Positions 1 to 9,031 of a stretch of DNA of 48,152 nt are shown here, piece after piece. Every line of letters starts with the position of its first letter. The stretch's first letter is position 1. Origin of the DNA: Candidatus Zhuqueibacterota bacterium (GTDB lineage Bacteria > Zhuqueibacterota > Zhuqueibacteria > Thermofontimicrobiales > Sulfurfontimicrobiaceae); contig JAFGMA010000311.1 of the NCBI GenBank assembly GCA_016927835.1, positions 1 to 48,152 on the forward strand, in the 5' to 3' direction. Position numbers and translations under genes: made by a program. The notes under the pieces are model-generated. The model made no database searches, was not told where the DNA came from, and saw only the letters and a program-made list of their open reading frames with translations.

Positions 1-15
1 GGTTAAGCACTGAAA

Positions 16-50
16 AGATTGCTTCGGCAAAAAACGCCTCGCAATGACAG
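16..50. repeat. REP-like dispersed repeat (GATTGCTTCG / CTCGCAATGAC type)
   Basis: The stretch reads AGATTGCTTCGGC, a short A-rich loop, then CGCCTCGCAATGACAG. Read on the minus strand it is the familiar 'TGTCATTGCGAG ... CGAAGCAATCT' pattern that occurs as a dispersed intergenic repeat in many bacterial genomes. It lies about 85 bp beyond the stop codon of the minus-strand oxidoreductase gene. The arms pair only imperfectly. Identification is by resemblance; copy number in this genome is unknown. Confidence 0.5.
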
Positions 51-135
51 TAAAAAAATGTTCAATTTATGACCGTTTGCAGTATAAGAATCAGATATTG
101 ATTTTGCGGAGTTCTGAACCCTGATTTAATTAGCG

Positions 136-1446
136 TTAGAACTGCGGGAGCTTCCACGGCGCGCGGTAAGGTTTATCCACCATCTTATCGGCGTGCTCGC
201 AATTGGTGACGTGCTCGGTATCCGGATCCCACTCGATGCGCGTTTTTGATTTCAGCGCGATATTGCCGAGATGCGGTACGCTGGTAGAGCGATGCCCGAC
301 TTCGACATCACAAACCGGTAGCTCACGACTCTTCATACAGTCAAGAAAATTCCGAACATGCGGTTCATTCTGACGTGAACCGCCGCTGCGAATCATGTCG
401 GTGCGTTCGACATATTGTTGTTCTTTGCGCTCGAATTCCGGGTAAACTTCATATCCGCCGCGATCTACGAACAGGGTACCGTTCGTTCCGTGAAACTGAA
501 TCCCGTACCCGCGGTCACTGATACCGAAAGAATTGCATTCTCGACTGGAATATTCGCATAAAAAGCCGGGGAATTCATAGGTAACTTCGAGGGTATCCGG
601 GGTTTCGCGATTATCCTGAAGATAGAATTTGCCTCCATGCGCAGAAACGGCGGTCGGACCTTTCACATCCATCGCCCAGACCACAATATCCAGCAGATGC
701 GTGCCCCAATCGGTGAGCTTGCCGCCGGAATAATCCCAGAACCAGCGGAACTGATAGATGCAGCGGTTTGGGTTGTAAGACACGTACGGCGCCGGACCCA
801 GCCAAAAATCCCAGTCAAGTCCTTCGGGGGGATCGCTGTCCGGGGGATTGCCGATGCCTTCGGGATAATCGTTTCCATAGTTCCAGCAGCGCACGAAACT
901 GATTTTACCGAGTTGCCCGCTTTTCACGATTTCGACGGCGCGCTGAAAATGTTCGCCAGATCGTTGCTGGGTTCCCATTTGTACGATTCTGTTGAAGCGG
1001 CGCGCTGCGTTAACCATTGCCCTGCCTTCGGCGATGGTGAGTGAAAGCGGTTTTTCGACATAAACATCTTTGCCGGCTTCGCAGGCATAAATCGTGGGCA
1101 ACGCATGCCAATGATCCGGAGTCGCCACGATAACTGCATCGATGTCTTTATTTTCGAGCAGCTTACGAAAGTCTTTGTACTTTTTGACTTTTTTTTCGAC
1201 CATTTTCGCGGCTTTCTCAAGATGTTTTTCATACACATCGCAGACGCTGATAATTGACACGTCTTTATTTTCCATGAAATGGCGCATATTCGATCGTCCC
1301 ATGCCCCCACAACCGATCACACCGACATTGATCCGGTCATTGGCACCGAGTATGTTTGAAGCTGGCGACAACGCAGCCGTTATCCCAACAGCCGCGGTCG
1401 CGCTGGTTTTCATGAAATCCCGGCGCGTAACTTCAATTTTTGGCAT
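136..1446 (-). CDS. Tat-exported Gfo/Idh/MocA family oxidoreductase
   Basis: This 436-residue protein is an NAD(P)-dependent sugar or inositol dehydrogenase-like enzyme. The N-terminus carries a twin-arginine signal (TRRDFMK, residues 7-13) followed by a small hydrophobic Ala-rich stretch, so export in folded form with its cofactor is expected. The Rossmann fold is marked by VGVIGCGGMG (41-50), and the family lysine lies in EKP at 131-133, after VATPDHWHA. The C-terminal half fits the usual alpha/beta domain, and the length matches the Tat-dependent subgroup common in Planctomycetes and FCB bacteria. GGAGG stands five bases before the ATG. The substrate cannot be read from sequence; the neighbours suggest polysaccharide-derived sugars. 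Family assignment is secure. Confidence 0.95.
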   Translation of the reverse strand: MPKIEVTRRDFMKTSATAAVGITAALSPASNILGANDRINVGVIGCGGMGRSNMRHFMENKDVSIISVCDVYEKHLEKAAKMVEKKVKKYKDFRKLLENKDIDAVIVATPDHWHALPTIYACEAGKDVYVEKPLSLTIAEGRAMVNAARRFNRIVQMGTQQRSGEHFQRAVEIVKSGQLGKISFVRCWNYGNDYPEGIGNPPDSDPPEGLDWDFWLGPAPYVSYNPNRCIYQFRWFWDYSGGKLTDWGTHLLDIVVWAMDVKGPTAVSAHGGKFYLQDNRETPDTLEVTYEFPGFLCEYSSRECNSFGISDRGYGIQFHGTNGTLFVDRGGYEVYPEFERKEQQYVERTDMIRSGGSRQNEPHVRNFLDCMKSRELPVCDVEVGHRSTSVPHLGNIALKSKTRIEWDPDTEHVTNCEHADKMVDKPYRAPWKLPQF

Positions 1447-1755
1447 AGCTTCCTCCGTTTGATTTTTGGGTAGTCATTTGATCTCTGAAAACAGATTTCA
1501 GTGTTTTTTATGGGATCAGAAAAGTCTGCCTTCCGCAAAGGTCCGTCAAAAAAACAGAAGCGAAGGTGCTGATTTGGATGCAAATCTGGTTGCATCCCCA
1601 AAAAGCAATATTGAAATACTATATCTTGAAAAAGCCTTGTTAATACCGAGTGATGGATAAAAAAGGATCTTTAAGAATAGAACATTCGAAGTCGTGCGCG
1701 GCTTGAGTAATTACCGCATTTATACAGGTTCAGATGCTTATACATAATGATTTGA

Positions 1756-1783
1756 ATGGGTGTAATATAATGGGTGTAATATA
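1756..1783. repeat. Exact 14-bp tandem duplication
   Basis: ATGGGTGTAATATA occurs twice head to tail (1756-1769 and 1770-1783). On the minus strand each copy contains TATATT, so the duplication also doubles a -10-like box. Confidence 0.9.
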
Positions 1784-1806
1784 AAGAAGCTCAGTTCGAT
1801 ATGCAA
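1778..1806 (-). promoter_or_regulatory. Candidate promoter for the oxidoreductase
   Basis: On the minus strand TTGCAT (1801-1806) is followed after exactly 17 bases by TATATT (1778-1783). The -35 box is a weak match, but spacing and -10 agree with other promoters in this window. The implied leader is about 330 nt long, which lowers confidence. Confidence 0.4.
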
Positions 1807-1856
1807 GGATTTTTTCCATTTATGGGAAAATGAGTGGCATCGGGCGACGTAGCAGC

Positions 1857-2168
1857 TTATCGGGTAATTTTGATGGTTGCATCCGCCGGTAACGCCAATC
1901 CTGCGGCAACCTCGATCGCTTTGACAATTCCCGCAGGTACGGGGCAGGCGGGATGGGGGCAGTGCTGTGCGGCTAATCGCAGGCTTTGCGGTCCGTCACC
2001 CCGGTGGCTGATTTCCTGAAACGGGTCAACGCTTTTCAAGTTCTCAGCAAGACGCTCAATATGAGCGCAGTCGCTTTCAATTGTCAGCATGCAAGTTTCA
2101 TCTGCCATTTGCGCGATAACGGTTGTTTTGAAACCGCAGATACCAGCGAACACTTCGGCTTTTGCCAT
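1857..2168 (-). CDS. DUF6951-like small protein with conserved cysteines
   Basis: This 103-residue protein begins MAKAEVFAGICGF and ends with LALPADATIKI. It resembles, from memory, a family of unknown function (DUF6951) whose members share AGICGF near the start, an SDC motif in the middle and a CPxxACPVP motif followed by an 'IEVAAGLALP' helix. Five cysteines in these motifs could bind a metal or iron-sulfur cluster, but no function is established. The ATG at 2168 is preferred over an upstream start at 2291 because GGAAGGA lies just before it and homology begins there. It stands alone between two minus-strand genes, about 410 bp upstream of the oxidoreductase. There is no signal peptide, so it is probably cytoplasmic. 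Confidence 0.8.
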   Translation of the reverse strand: MAKAEVFAGICGFKTTVIAQMADETCMLTIESDCAHIERLAENLKSVDPFQEISHRGDGPQSLRLAAQHCPHPACPVPAGIVKAIEVAAGLALPADATIKITR

Positions 2169-2542
2169 ATTTATTTCCTTCCGGGTAAGATGTTCGAAGA
2201 GGCTTTTTATAGCGTTTAAGAGAGCCCTTTCGCTATTTTCAGGTACTGGGACGCTTCTTCCTGCCTGCGGCGGATTTACCAGAATCGCCATAGTGAGAAC
2301 AAGCAGTTCGATTCATCCTCAAACGTTCCGTGCATCGAATTTCTGAAAAAACAAAACGATTCACGCTGGATGCGATTGCGGATCATAGCCCAGCATTTTT
2401 GAAATTGATTATATCAAATTACTCGATCGAGGAATTAGTTCCAGCTTTTTTGAAAATATAAATCCCGGATTCATACGCCTTGCAAAATCCCCGGCTGCGT
2501 ACCTCTTCCGGGCGTAGAAAAAGCCTTCGCATCTTCAATGAC
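2169..2542. other. Gene-free interval between GT39 gene and DUF6951-like gene
   Basis: No gene is supported here. The only notable element is a TTGATTATATCAA palindrome at 2405-2417 that overlaps an extended -10 sequence on the minus strand. Confidence 0.5.
2405..2417 (-). promoter_or_regulatory. Candidate extended -10 promoter within a palindrome
   Basis: On the minus strand the sequence reads TTGATATAATCAA, which contains the extended -10 form TGnTATAAT. No good -35 box is found 16-18 bases upstream, as is usual for extended -10 promoters. The TTGA...TCAA symmetry could also be an operator. It would serve the DUF6951-like gene, about 240 nt downstream. Confidence 0.35.
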
Positions 2543-4057
2543 TCACGTAGAATCGGCTGCCTGCATGGCAGATGTCAAAGAAACGAAACAGGAGAGTTTC
2601 AATGGGGGCACCGGCGGTGCCTCGGGATTGGTCTCGCGATCACCTAAAAATCGCTTTTGCAAACTCAATGTCGAGGATTGGAGCAACGCCTGTTCGATGC
2701 TTTGCTCCGGATCCGTAACCCGATCGTACGCTTGAAATAACCAGATGCGATGCTGCCCCATGATTGATTCGCTCAAGTCAGAAGAATTGTTGGCGGGGTA
2801 GACGTTGGATTTCAATTTACCGTCATAATAATAATTGAAAGTTTCAATCGTCCACGGAGCGCATAATATAAGCACGTCTCCGGTCTGTTCGTGTTGTTTC
2901 AGGAAACCGGCGGCTTCGCGCCATTGTTCTTTGGAAACAAATTTATAATACCTCCACAACGGAGAAATTGAAAAAGCAAGCACCAACAGCATGAAGACGA
3001 TCCGGCGGAAAGGTAATCGTATTTGTGTCACTGCCCATGCAACGAGAAAGTAAAAAGCGGGCAAAGCAATCATGGTTAAACGAGAAATGTAAATGGGGGA
3101 TATTAAGATCGATATTAAAAATGGGATCAGTATGCCACAAAATAGCCAAAGCACGTTGAAAATTAAACCATCCGTCTGCTCCGCGCTGCGTTCGGATGAC
3201 AGGTTTTTCCGTTGAAACAGAAAAAATAGTGCACCAATCATAAATAGAATTATGAATAGCAGCGCCAGCGTTCCGCTGCCTGAAAATTGAATGAGCGTCA
3301 TTTTCAAGCTAAGGATATCAGGCGCTGAAATCATGTTAGCTTCAAGCATTCCACCAGTCCTGCGCGTAAGTTGCTGTTGTAACACCAATATCCAGGGCAA
3401 AAAACTGACGACCAGAAGCGCCTGACACGCCACCCATTTGAGCAAGAATGGTCTGCGCCGCCGGATTCCGATATTTTGAAACAGGTGGTAGATGAAAAAC
3501 AGGTTTTCGAAAACGATGATAAAAACGGCATAGCTGTGGATGTATAGCAATACGACTGCGGAGACCAGATACGCTGACCAGTCTCGAAACCGGTTGTGCT
3601 GCAAAATTGACTGGAAAAAATAGATTGAAATCAAGCTGAAACAAACAAGAATGGTATACGATCGTGCTTCCTGCGAATATTGGATGTGCATCAAAGAGAC
3701 AGCGAGTAAAAAGGAACCGATTGCGCCGATGATACGACCGAAAATTCGCTTTCCGACCAAATAGATAAAAATGATACCAGTGATTCCGAAAAGAGCTGAC
3801 AACATACGCAATGCAAATTCGCTTTTTCCGAACCACCCGACCCAAAAATGCAGCATCAGCAGGTACAATGGCGGATGGACATCTGTTTTGCTCCATTCGA
3901 TGATAGCGCCGGCAGGTCGCTGCGCAATTCCGACGCTGAATCCTTCGTCCAGCCACAAGCTTTCAGTTCCCAAATCATGAATCCGCAAAAAAGCACCGAA
4001 AGCGATGCTGAAGGTTAAAAGCAGAATGGCAAAAAAGCTGAAGTTTTTATTGGTCAT
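2543..4057 (-). CDS. Glycosyltransferase family 39-type membrane protein
   Basis: This 504-residue protein is a polytopic membrane glycosyltransferase of the PMT/ArnT/GT39 type (GT-C fold), which moves a sugar or sugar-like group from a polyprenyl-phosphate donor to a lipid, glycan or protein outside the inner membrane. A first membrane helix (about residues 6-24) is followed by the periplasmic loop motif WLDEGF (35-40), whose Asp-Glu pair is the family's catalytic site, and by VHPPLYLLML (60-69), another hallmark. About ten further hydrophobic segments follow up to residue 360. The soluble C-terminal part contains DVLILCAPWTIE and a YYYDGK stretch. The ATG follows GGGAG at about 11 bases. 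The acceptor is unknown. It is not clearly in an operon. Confidence 0.9.
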   Translation of the reverse strand: MTNKNFSFFAILLLTFSIAFGAFLRIHDLGTESLWLDEGFSVGIAQRPAGAIIEWSKTDVHPPLYLLMLHFWVGWFGKSEFALRMLSALFGITGIIFIYLVGKRIFGRIIGAIGSFLLAVSLMHIQYSQEARSYTILVCFSLISIYFFQSILQHNRFRDWSAYLVSAVVLLYIHSYAVFIIVFENLFFIYHLFQNIGIRRRRPFLLKWVACQALLVVSFLPWILVLQQQLTRRTGGMLEANMISAPDILSLKMTLIQFSGSGTLALLFIILFMIGALFFLFQRKNLSSERSAEQTDGLIFNVLWLFCGILIPFLISILISPIYISRLTMIALPAFYFLVAWAVTQIRLPFRRIVFMLLVLAFSISPLWRYYKFVSKEQWREAAGFLKQHEQTGDVLILCAPWTIETFNYYYDGKLKSNVYPANNSSDLSESIMGQHRIWLFQAYDRVTDPEQSIEQALLQSSTLSLQKRFLGDRETNPEAPPVPPLKLSCFVSLTSAMQAADST

Positions 4058-4469
4058 AATATAAGTTCTCCCGGGTTGGTTTTCGGGGGATAGTTGCGTG
4101 TCCGAGTTCGCCTGCCAGGAGCGATCTGTTGACAGCGGATGTGCGAAGTCAGCCAGGACTCAAAATATTAGCACCTGGTAGGGATTAATGACGGTTCCGC
4201 ATTGTCCATGCGATTAACAACTCATTTGTGGATAATCGGCAGGAGTTGTGCGTATCTTTAGCAGAATTACAAACTTTTAAACCGGATCGAGGCATGCTTG
4301 TGCAACATATCGGAATCGGGCAGGAATGGTATCTAATTTTAACGCATCAGCGCTCGCTTTCCAGAGAGCCATTTTCGCCGGAGCTTTACGCTTTGCGGAT
4401 AGAATTTTTGAGTGGGGCTTGCATTCACAATTTCGCCTGCGAACAAATTGCTGCATGACCTGTTGCCCT
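4058..4469. other. Gene-free interval
   Basis: I see no supported gene, RNA or promoter here. A 76-codon plus-strand frame with a GTG start (4228-4458) has no ribosome site and no recognisable features, so it is not called. Confidence 0.5.
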
Positions 4470-6671
4470 TCATCGTTTGAATTTCACTGAATCTTCCCAT
4501 GCCAGCCATTTGGGGACGCCCCAGCGATTATAGCCGCCGTCGTCCTGACCAATCAACATGCCCGGGGCATCAAAAAGAATTTGACTGTTGAAGATGAGTC
4601 TGCTGGCTTTGAAGAAGGAGTAAAAAATCATTGAGTTCTGGCGCTGGCTGGTGTTTTGGCGAAGGTAGCAGTAGCGTGCATCCGTCACCAGGTCACCATA
4701 TTCGGCGCGCCCGGATTCGAAGGTGTATCGCGGGCGGATATTTCTTTTCAGGTATTCCGCTTCGAGATCGAGCATGGCATTGAATTGCACGAAGCCATCT
4801 TTGGCAGGCAGTTGGATTCCGTAACCATTACCCTCGTGAAATATCTTCATTTTCTCCAGCTCCGCGACGATGGTTGCCGGCGGAACCGAGGCGTGATGCG
4901 GTGCGAGAATTGTTGGCATCACGAGCAGGTCACCGGCTCTGAAACTATCGACTCTGGCTGCGTAAACCGCCCACTCGGTTTGTTGATTATTCCGATGCTG
5001 CTCGGTGCCAATTCTGAATGCCGTACCCTCCGGGAAATATATCAGCAAGCGCATGGAATCGGGATTCGGATGTCCGGCGATACTGCTGTAATAGGTATCG
5101 AACCAGACGGGATTCTGGTGATCGAATCCATCGATGAGTTGCGTGTGATACAAATTCGCCAGCGTGAATTTATCGCTTTTCAAAAATTTCACAATATCGA
5201 AAATGATGAACCAATCTTTTGCTTTCATGTAATTGATCAACCGGTCCCATTGGTAGCCCAGCTTCTCATCGGTGAGCCTGGTTCGACTGATGTCGACTTC
5301 TTTGAAGCGCCGGAAATGCATCAATTGGGTGTTTACGAATTTATATCGCCCCCCATCCAGCAGAAACGGCAGCAGACGCCAATCGCGATGCGCCAGCCCA
5401 TTGCGAACGACGAGTTTGTTGTGAAACACATCGGCGCGAAATTGTCCGTCGGGTCCGGTGGATGATGTTTCGCGATACGAGGATTCATACAGTAATATGC
5501 AGCCATTTTTCATCAGTTGGCAAATTGCGTTTTCATCGGCATGCCCATGATGATTCTTTTCCGTTTCAACATTGATGGTATTGAGGATGTACTCCTTGCC
5601 ATCAATTCCGAACGGCGGATCATCGAGAAAATTCAAAAAAAGGAATGTCGCCTTCCGATCCCAGCCATCTCGAAAAACAACTTTTTTACCCACATAATCT
5701 TCGAGCACGAGTCGGCTTCGATCCGTCGGAATTCGCTCGGTGATGGTGTCATCCGCCCAGAGATAGGCATCCACCAGTTCCCGGTCTGCCTGATGTCCCA
5801 ATTCCTTGAAATGCGTTTCGAAAAGCCGGTGGGCTGCCCATTTCATGCGACCGTCACCATAAACCGAAGCTCCTTTTTCAAGCACCGAAATCATCCACGT
5901 CCAGGTATAGCCCCTTCCATACCTGCCGTCACCGAATTCGGCGATCTGACCGCCGGGCGTCAGAAGCTGTACCAGGTAATCGAAATAATATCGTGTGGTT
6001 GGCAGTGCGTAAAATTCATTTTCGACGTCTTCCATTTCAGCATACTGCATCATCGGTTTAAGCCAAACAGGAATATAAATTTGCGAATCCTCGATGGACC
6101 ATAAGCCCCAGCTTCCGGATAAATTGATATCCCGTTTTTGCTTCCATTTCAGGAAATCGGGATGTTTCGGGAAACGATGCATGGTCGCGGTCAGGCTGTT
6201 AACGATGTGGTTGGTGCAATGATTCATGGCACCCCATTCAACCCAGTACTCCATGGGATATTTGGATCCCTCAAGGATATTGCGATCGATTATAGCGATG
6301 TCCTGCTCGCTGAGAACGCCGCTATCCTTGATCTGATTCAGAACCATAATCGATGGATAATTGTCGCTTTGAGTCAGATTCAACAATTGCAGCTTAGCGT
6401 GTTCTGCGTACGTCTTTTCGCCAGTGGCAGCGTACAAAATACCGGACAGCCGCGCCTGATGCGAATCGAGCCGAATTCCATCTCTGGCTTTTCCTTCGAA
6501 ATCCCGCTTCTGCAACGCTTCGAGTATGTTGAGAAAATGCGTCCACCATTCGGCTTCGGCGTTTTTGATAGCTTCGAGATAATCATCCCGGGTGATTCCG
6601 GTTTGGGAGCGGGCGAGGGGGAGCATCAGCAACGCTAGAATGATGCAGTTCATCAAACACTTCGCAAGCAT
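4470..6671 (-). CDS. Secreted heparinase II/III-like polysaccharide lyase
   Basis: This 733-residue protein looks like a polysaccharide lyase with an (alpha/alpha) toroid followed by an antiparallel beta domain. A signal peptide covers about residues 1-22 (hydrophobic core IILALLMLPLA, cleavage near ARSQ). The helical domain runs to about residue 310 and includes GAMNHCTNH (about 147-155), a plausible active-site Asn/His stretch. The beta domain opens with VVFRDGW and carries NHHGHADENA (about 373-382), the signature His/Asp segment of the heparinase II/III C-terminal domain. The ATG at 6671 is preferred to 6701 because AGGAGG lies five bases before it. Uronic-acid-containing glycans are likely substrates (alginate, heparin-like or ulvan-like), but the exact one cannot be read. 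Confidence 0.85.
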   Translation of the reverse strand: MLAKCLMNCIILALLMLPLARSQTGITRDDYLEAIKNAEAEWWTHFLNILEALQKRDFEGKARDGIRLDSHQARLSGILYAATGEKTYAEHAKLQLLNLTQSDNYPSIMVLNQIKDSGVLSEQDIAIIDRNILEGSKYPMEYWVEWGAMNHCTNHIVNSLTATMHRFPKHPDFLKWKQKRDINLSGSWGLWSIEDSQIYIPVWLKPMMQYAEMEDVENEFYALPTTRYYFDYLVQLLTPGGQIAEFGDGRYGRGYTWTWMISVLEKGASVYGDGRMKWAAHRLFETHFKELGHQADRELVDAYLWADDTITERIPTDRSRLVLEDYVGKKVVFRDGWDRKATFLFLNFLDDPPFGIDGKEYILNTINVETEKNHHGHADENAICQLMKNGCILLYESSYRETSSTGPDGQFRADVFHNKLVVRNGLAHRDWRLLPFLLDGGRYKFVNTQLMHFRRFKEVDISRTRLTDEKLGYQWDRLINYMKAKDWFIIFDIVKFLKSDKFTLANLYHTQLIDGFDHQNPVWFDTYYSSIAGHPNPDSMRLLIYFPEGTAFRIGTEQHRNNQQTEWAVYAARVDSFRAGDLLVMPTILAPHHASVPPATIVAELEKMKIFHEGNGYGIQLPAKDGFVQFNAMLDLEAEYLKRNIRPRYTFESGRAEYGDLVTDARYCYLRQNTSQRQNSMIFYSFFKASRLIFNSQILFDAPGMLIGQDDGGYNRWGVPKWLAWEDSVKFKR

Positions 6672-6790
6672 TTTAGCCTCCTGAGTGTAGTGATTTAACA
6701 TTGGTTCTGCCCGAATGCCGCATACGGGCGGGATTAGGCGACAGAGCGATTTCAGAACGAAGGCGTTTAAAAACAGGACTCCCGGCTTTC

Positions 6791-6815
6791 AAAATTATGA
6801 CGCACAAAATTATGA
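6791..6815. repeat. Direct repeat AAAATTATGA, 15-bp period
   Basis: AAAATTATGA occurs at 6791-6800 and again at 6806-6815, separated by CGCAC. It lies about 120 bp upstream of the lyase start. It could be a regulator site or chance in A/T-rich sequence. Confidence 0.4.
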
Positions 6816-6866
6816 AAGAAACCTGCGCCGCTGCCGGAATTCGCTATTCCGATTTTGGATAGAACG

Positions 6867-6935
6867 GATTACGGAGGTGGGATGAAATAACCTGGACATT
6901 TAAATAGGTACCTTATTTTATCCCACCTCCTAAAC
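6867..6935. repeat. MITE-like inverted-repeat element, short copy
   Basis: GGAGGTGGGATGAAATAA (6872-6889) is the reverse complement, with one mismatch, of 6913-6930. The centre contains CCTGGACATTT. The left flank ATTACGG and right flank TAAAC are also present in the second copy at 10328-10437, so the element boundaries are probably 6867-6935. Compared with that copy it lacks about 40 bp of the centre. It lies 24-28 bp past the stop codon of the GxGYxYP gene. There is no T-run after the stem, so it is not a standard intrinsic terminator. No target-site duplication is obvious. Confidence 0.75.
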
Positions 6936-6958
6936 TGAATGTCGCCGCGATTTTTGAT

Positions 6959-9031
6959 TTATTCGCTTGTTACAACTGCCTGCAGAGCCGGTAAATGCGC
7001 CTTGATGTCAGCCAGGATGCCTCGGACGAGCTCAATCGAGTGCGGTGCGGTTTCCCAATTTTCCCAGACTTTCCACAATTTTCTGAACGGTGCAATCGGC
7101 AAGGAAGCTGCAAATTCCTTTTCAAAATCTTCGAGGCATTTTTTGCGGTTATTGGCATAGATGCCGCGACTGAGGATTGCGCCGCGCATCAGCGCCCACA
7201 CCACGTAAAAGGCAAAATAAGCTGCGGCATTGGATTCTTCCTCAGGGCGCACCAGTCCGCCTTTTTCAAAGTGATTCAAAAAGGCGTTCCAATCCTTCCC
7301 CATAGTCGTCGCTTCGCGCGCTGCCAACTCCTGCCAGCCGCCTTTATCCAGTCGTTCCAGCCGCTCCGGTTGCTTCAGATTGATGACCTCGTGCAATTCA
7401 AGCAGCATCCTGGCAGCTATGTTGAAATTAGCGATTCCGGGTTGAACCAGGTGACGGTCGCGCAATGCCGGAGTCTGATCATACAGATTCGGCTTCACCC
7501 AATTTCGATCCGCGGCTTTTTTCAGCCCATGCATGAAAGCATCCATATTAACGATTTCGATTTGAGGTTGCATTTTCAATTTCTGATAGTCCTGCCACAC
7601 CGCATCAAAACTACCGCGATTAATCTGGACAAATAAAAACAGGAATAACGGACGATTCGGAATTTCATTTACCAGATTCATGATATCTATCGAATTATCC
7701 ATGCCGGAATTGGCGATAAACACCGAATGCACTTTGGGACATCTGCCGTGGGGATAAGATTTTGCATAAGGCGATCCACCCAGCCCGCAAACCAGACCCG
7801 GGGCACCGGCAAGCAACTTCTGTTCGCGCTCAATCGCCGGATCATTTTCCACTTCGCGCCACCATTCGTAAGTATTCCAATTCACCATATTACCGCAAAT
7901 TTGTGCCGTGTGCTGCATGAGTTCCCAGGATTCTTTCAAATAGAGCTCGGAGTTGGGGAGCATGTGGCTGTACGTGTAGCCTGCACCTGATGAAGGCGAT
8001 ATAAAATAGTCCCCGGATTTTTTGGTAGAATAATAATATTCCAAAATGCCGGGCGCCATAAACCACAAACTGGGCAGGAATCCCCAACCAAAAGGCATTT
8101 CGCCGCGATTCGGGTGCAGCCAATTATCGGATTGCAAATTTTGCATCGCCCAGATCGCGTCGCCATCGGTAAGGTAAAACGTAACGTATACTTTATCCTG
8201 GTCCACGCTGACGGATTTCGGGTTGATATGGTTTTGGCTATAATCGGCTTTTTGTTGCGGAACCGCGCCGTGAATGGTCAAATTTCCCGAACCGGTGGTG
8301 CAGAGCGAAAATACGCCCTTTTGCGCCGCTTCAGCAATCCATTCTTTTTCCTGATCGCGCACGCAATGCCATCCCAATTGAACTGCCGGCGGCTCCATCG
8401 CTGCCAATATTTTATAATGCAGATCACGCTCAGCCAGATGCTTTCGATTCGTTCCCAGGTCGATCTGGAACACCCGGTTGTACACCAGGTAATCGCGCAA
8501 TTTCTGTCCTTTCGCCACCCAGTAATCCCGATGAACGCACTGCGTCGCCATCATTTTCCGGGTGCAATGCGGCAGCAAGTTGTCCACTGCCCAGGCAGCG
8601 GCTTGCACATCATCCGCAAATTTCCCCCGGAAATCCTGTTTAAGCGGCAAGCCTGTTTTTTTAATGAGTGCTTCGTGCCGGGGATGGACCGGCAGCCAAT
8701 GCTCCAGACCGGCGAGGGTTGCCGCCAGATTGGTTGTCTGGATGACGCGGGGATCTGTTAACGTGTAGCCTTTGAAAGCAGCACTGAACGCTTGCAGGAA
8801 TTCCCGGTCGGTCAGAGTTTTTTCGACGGTAAATCCGTAATGCTGTTCGTAAAATGTGCGCCAGTGGGTATCGTGCGGCGTGGCTTCGACATAGATTTGA
8901 GGCGATTCGGTATTAACGATCCCCTGGGCGGATCGCACGAGTATTTCCCAATCAAGATCAGTATCCGATGGCTTCACCACAATCAGTGCTTTTGCCTCTG
9001 GAAAAAACGGAAAAATTGAACGTATTTGCAT
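6959..9031 (-). CDS. GxGYxYP family putative glycoside hydrolase
   Basis: This 690-residue protein belongs to the family named after its GxGYxYP motif, here GAGYTY (about 349-354) inside SPSSGAGYTYSHMLPN, with Ser where Pro usually stands. The family is predicted to be a carbohydrate-active enzyme with a TIM-barrel-like domain, but its reaction is unproven. FYLTDGDAIWAMQ (about 285-297) and EMPFGWGFLPSLW (about 312-324) are typical conserved blocks. No signal peptide is seen, unlike many family members, so it may act in the cytoplasm. The ATG at 9031 is preferred over an upstream TTG (9052) because AAAGGAG stands six bases before it. A NagD-type phosphatase lies upstream on the same strand. 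Confidence 0.85.
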   Translation of the reverse strand: MQIRSIFPFFPEAKALIVVKPSDTDLDWEILVRSAQGIVNTESPQIYVEATPHDTHWRTFYEQHYGFTVEKTLTDREFLQAFSAAFKGYTLTDPRVIQTTNLAATLAGLEHWLPVHPRHEALIKKTGLPLKQDFRGKFADDVQAAAWAVDNLLPHCTRKMMATQCVHRDYWVAKGQKLRDYLVYNRVFQIDLGTNRKHLAERDLHYKILAAMEPPAVQLGWHCVRDQEKEWIAEAAQKGVFSLCTTGSGNLTIHGAVPQQKADYSQNHINPKSVSVDQDKVYVTFYLTDGDAIWAMQNLQSDNWLHPNRGEMPFGWGFLPSLWFMAPGILEYYYSTKKSGDYFISPSSGAGYTYSHMLPNSELYLKESWELMQHTAQICGNMVNWNTYEWWREVENDPAIEREQKLLAGAPGLVCGLGGSPYAKSYPHGRCPKVHSVFIANSGMDNSIDIMNLVNEIPNRPLFLFLFVQINRGSFDAVWQDYQKLKMQPQIEIVNMDAFMHGLKKAADRNWVKPNLYDQTPALRDRHLVQPGIANFNIAARMLLELHEVINLKQPERLERLDKGGWQELAAREATTMGKDWNAFLNHFEKGGLVRPEEESNAAAYFAFYVVWALMRGAILSRGIYANNRKKCLEDFEKEFAASLPIAPFRKLWKVWENWETAPHSIELVRGILADIKAHLPALQAVVTSE

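Larger units (their letters stand above)
1447..1856. other. Gene-free interval upstream of the oxidoreductase
   Basis: No convincing gene is seen here; the short open frames lack family features and ribosome sites. The interval carries a candidate minus-strand promoter near 1778-1806 and a 14-bp tandem duplication at 1756-1783. Confidence 0.5.

Noticed and set aside
2405..2417. FNR box (TTGAT...ATCAA)
   Set aside because: The gap is 3 bases rather than the 4 of the FNR consensus, and the Crp/Fnr regulator in this window lacks the Fnr cysteine cluster.
4228..4458. 76-codon plus-strand frame
   Set aside because: GTG start, no ribosome site, no recognisable features.
5517..6638. Long plus-strand frames opposite the heparinase-like gene
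   Set aside because: They are shadow frames of a well-supported minus-strand gene.
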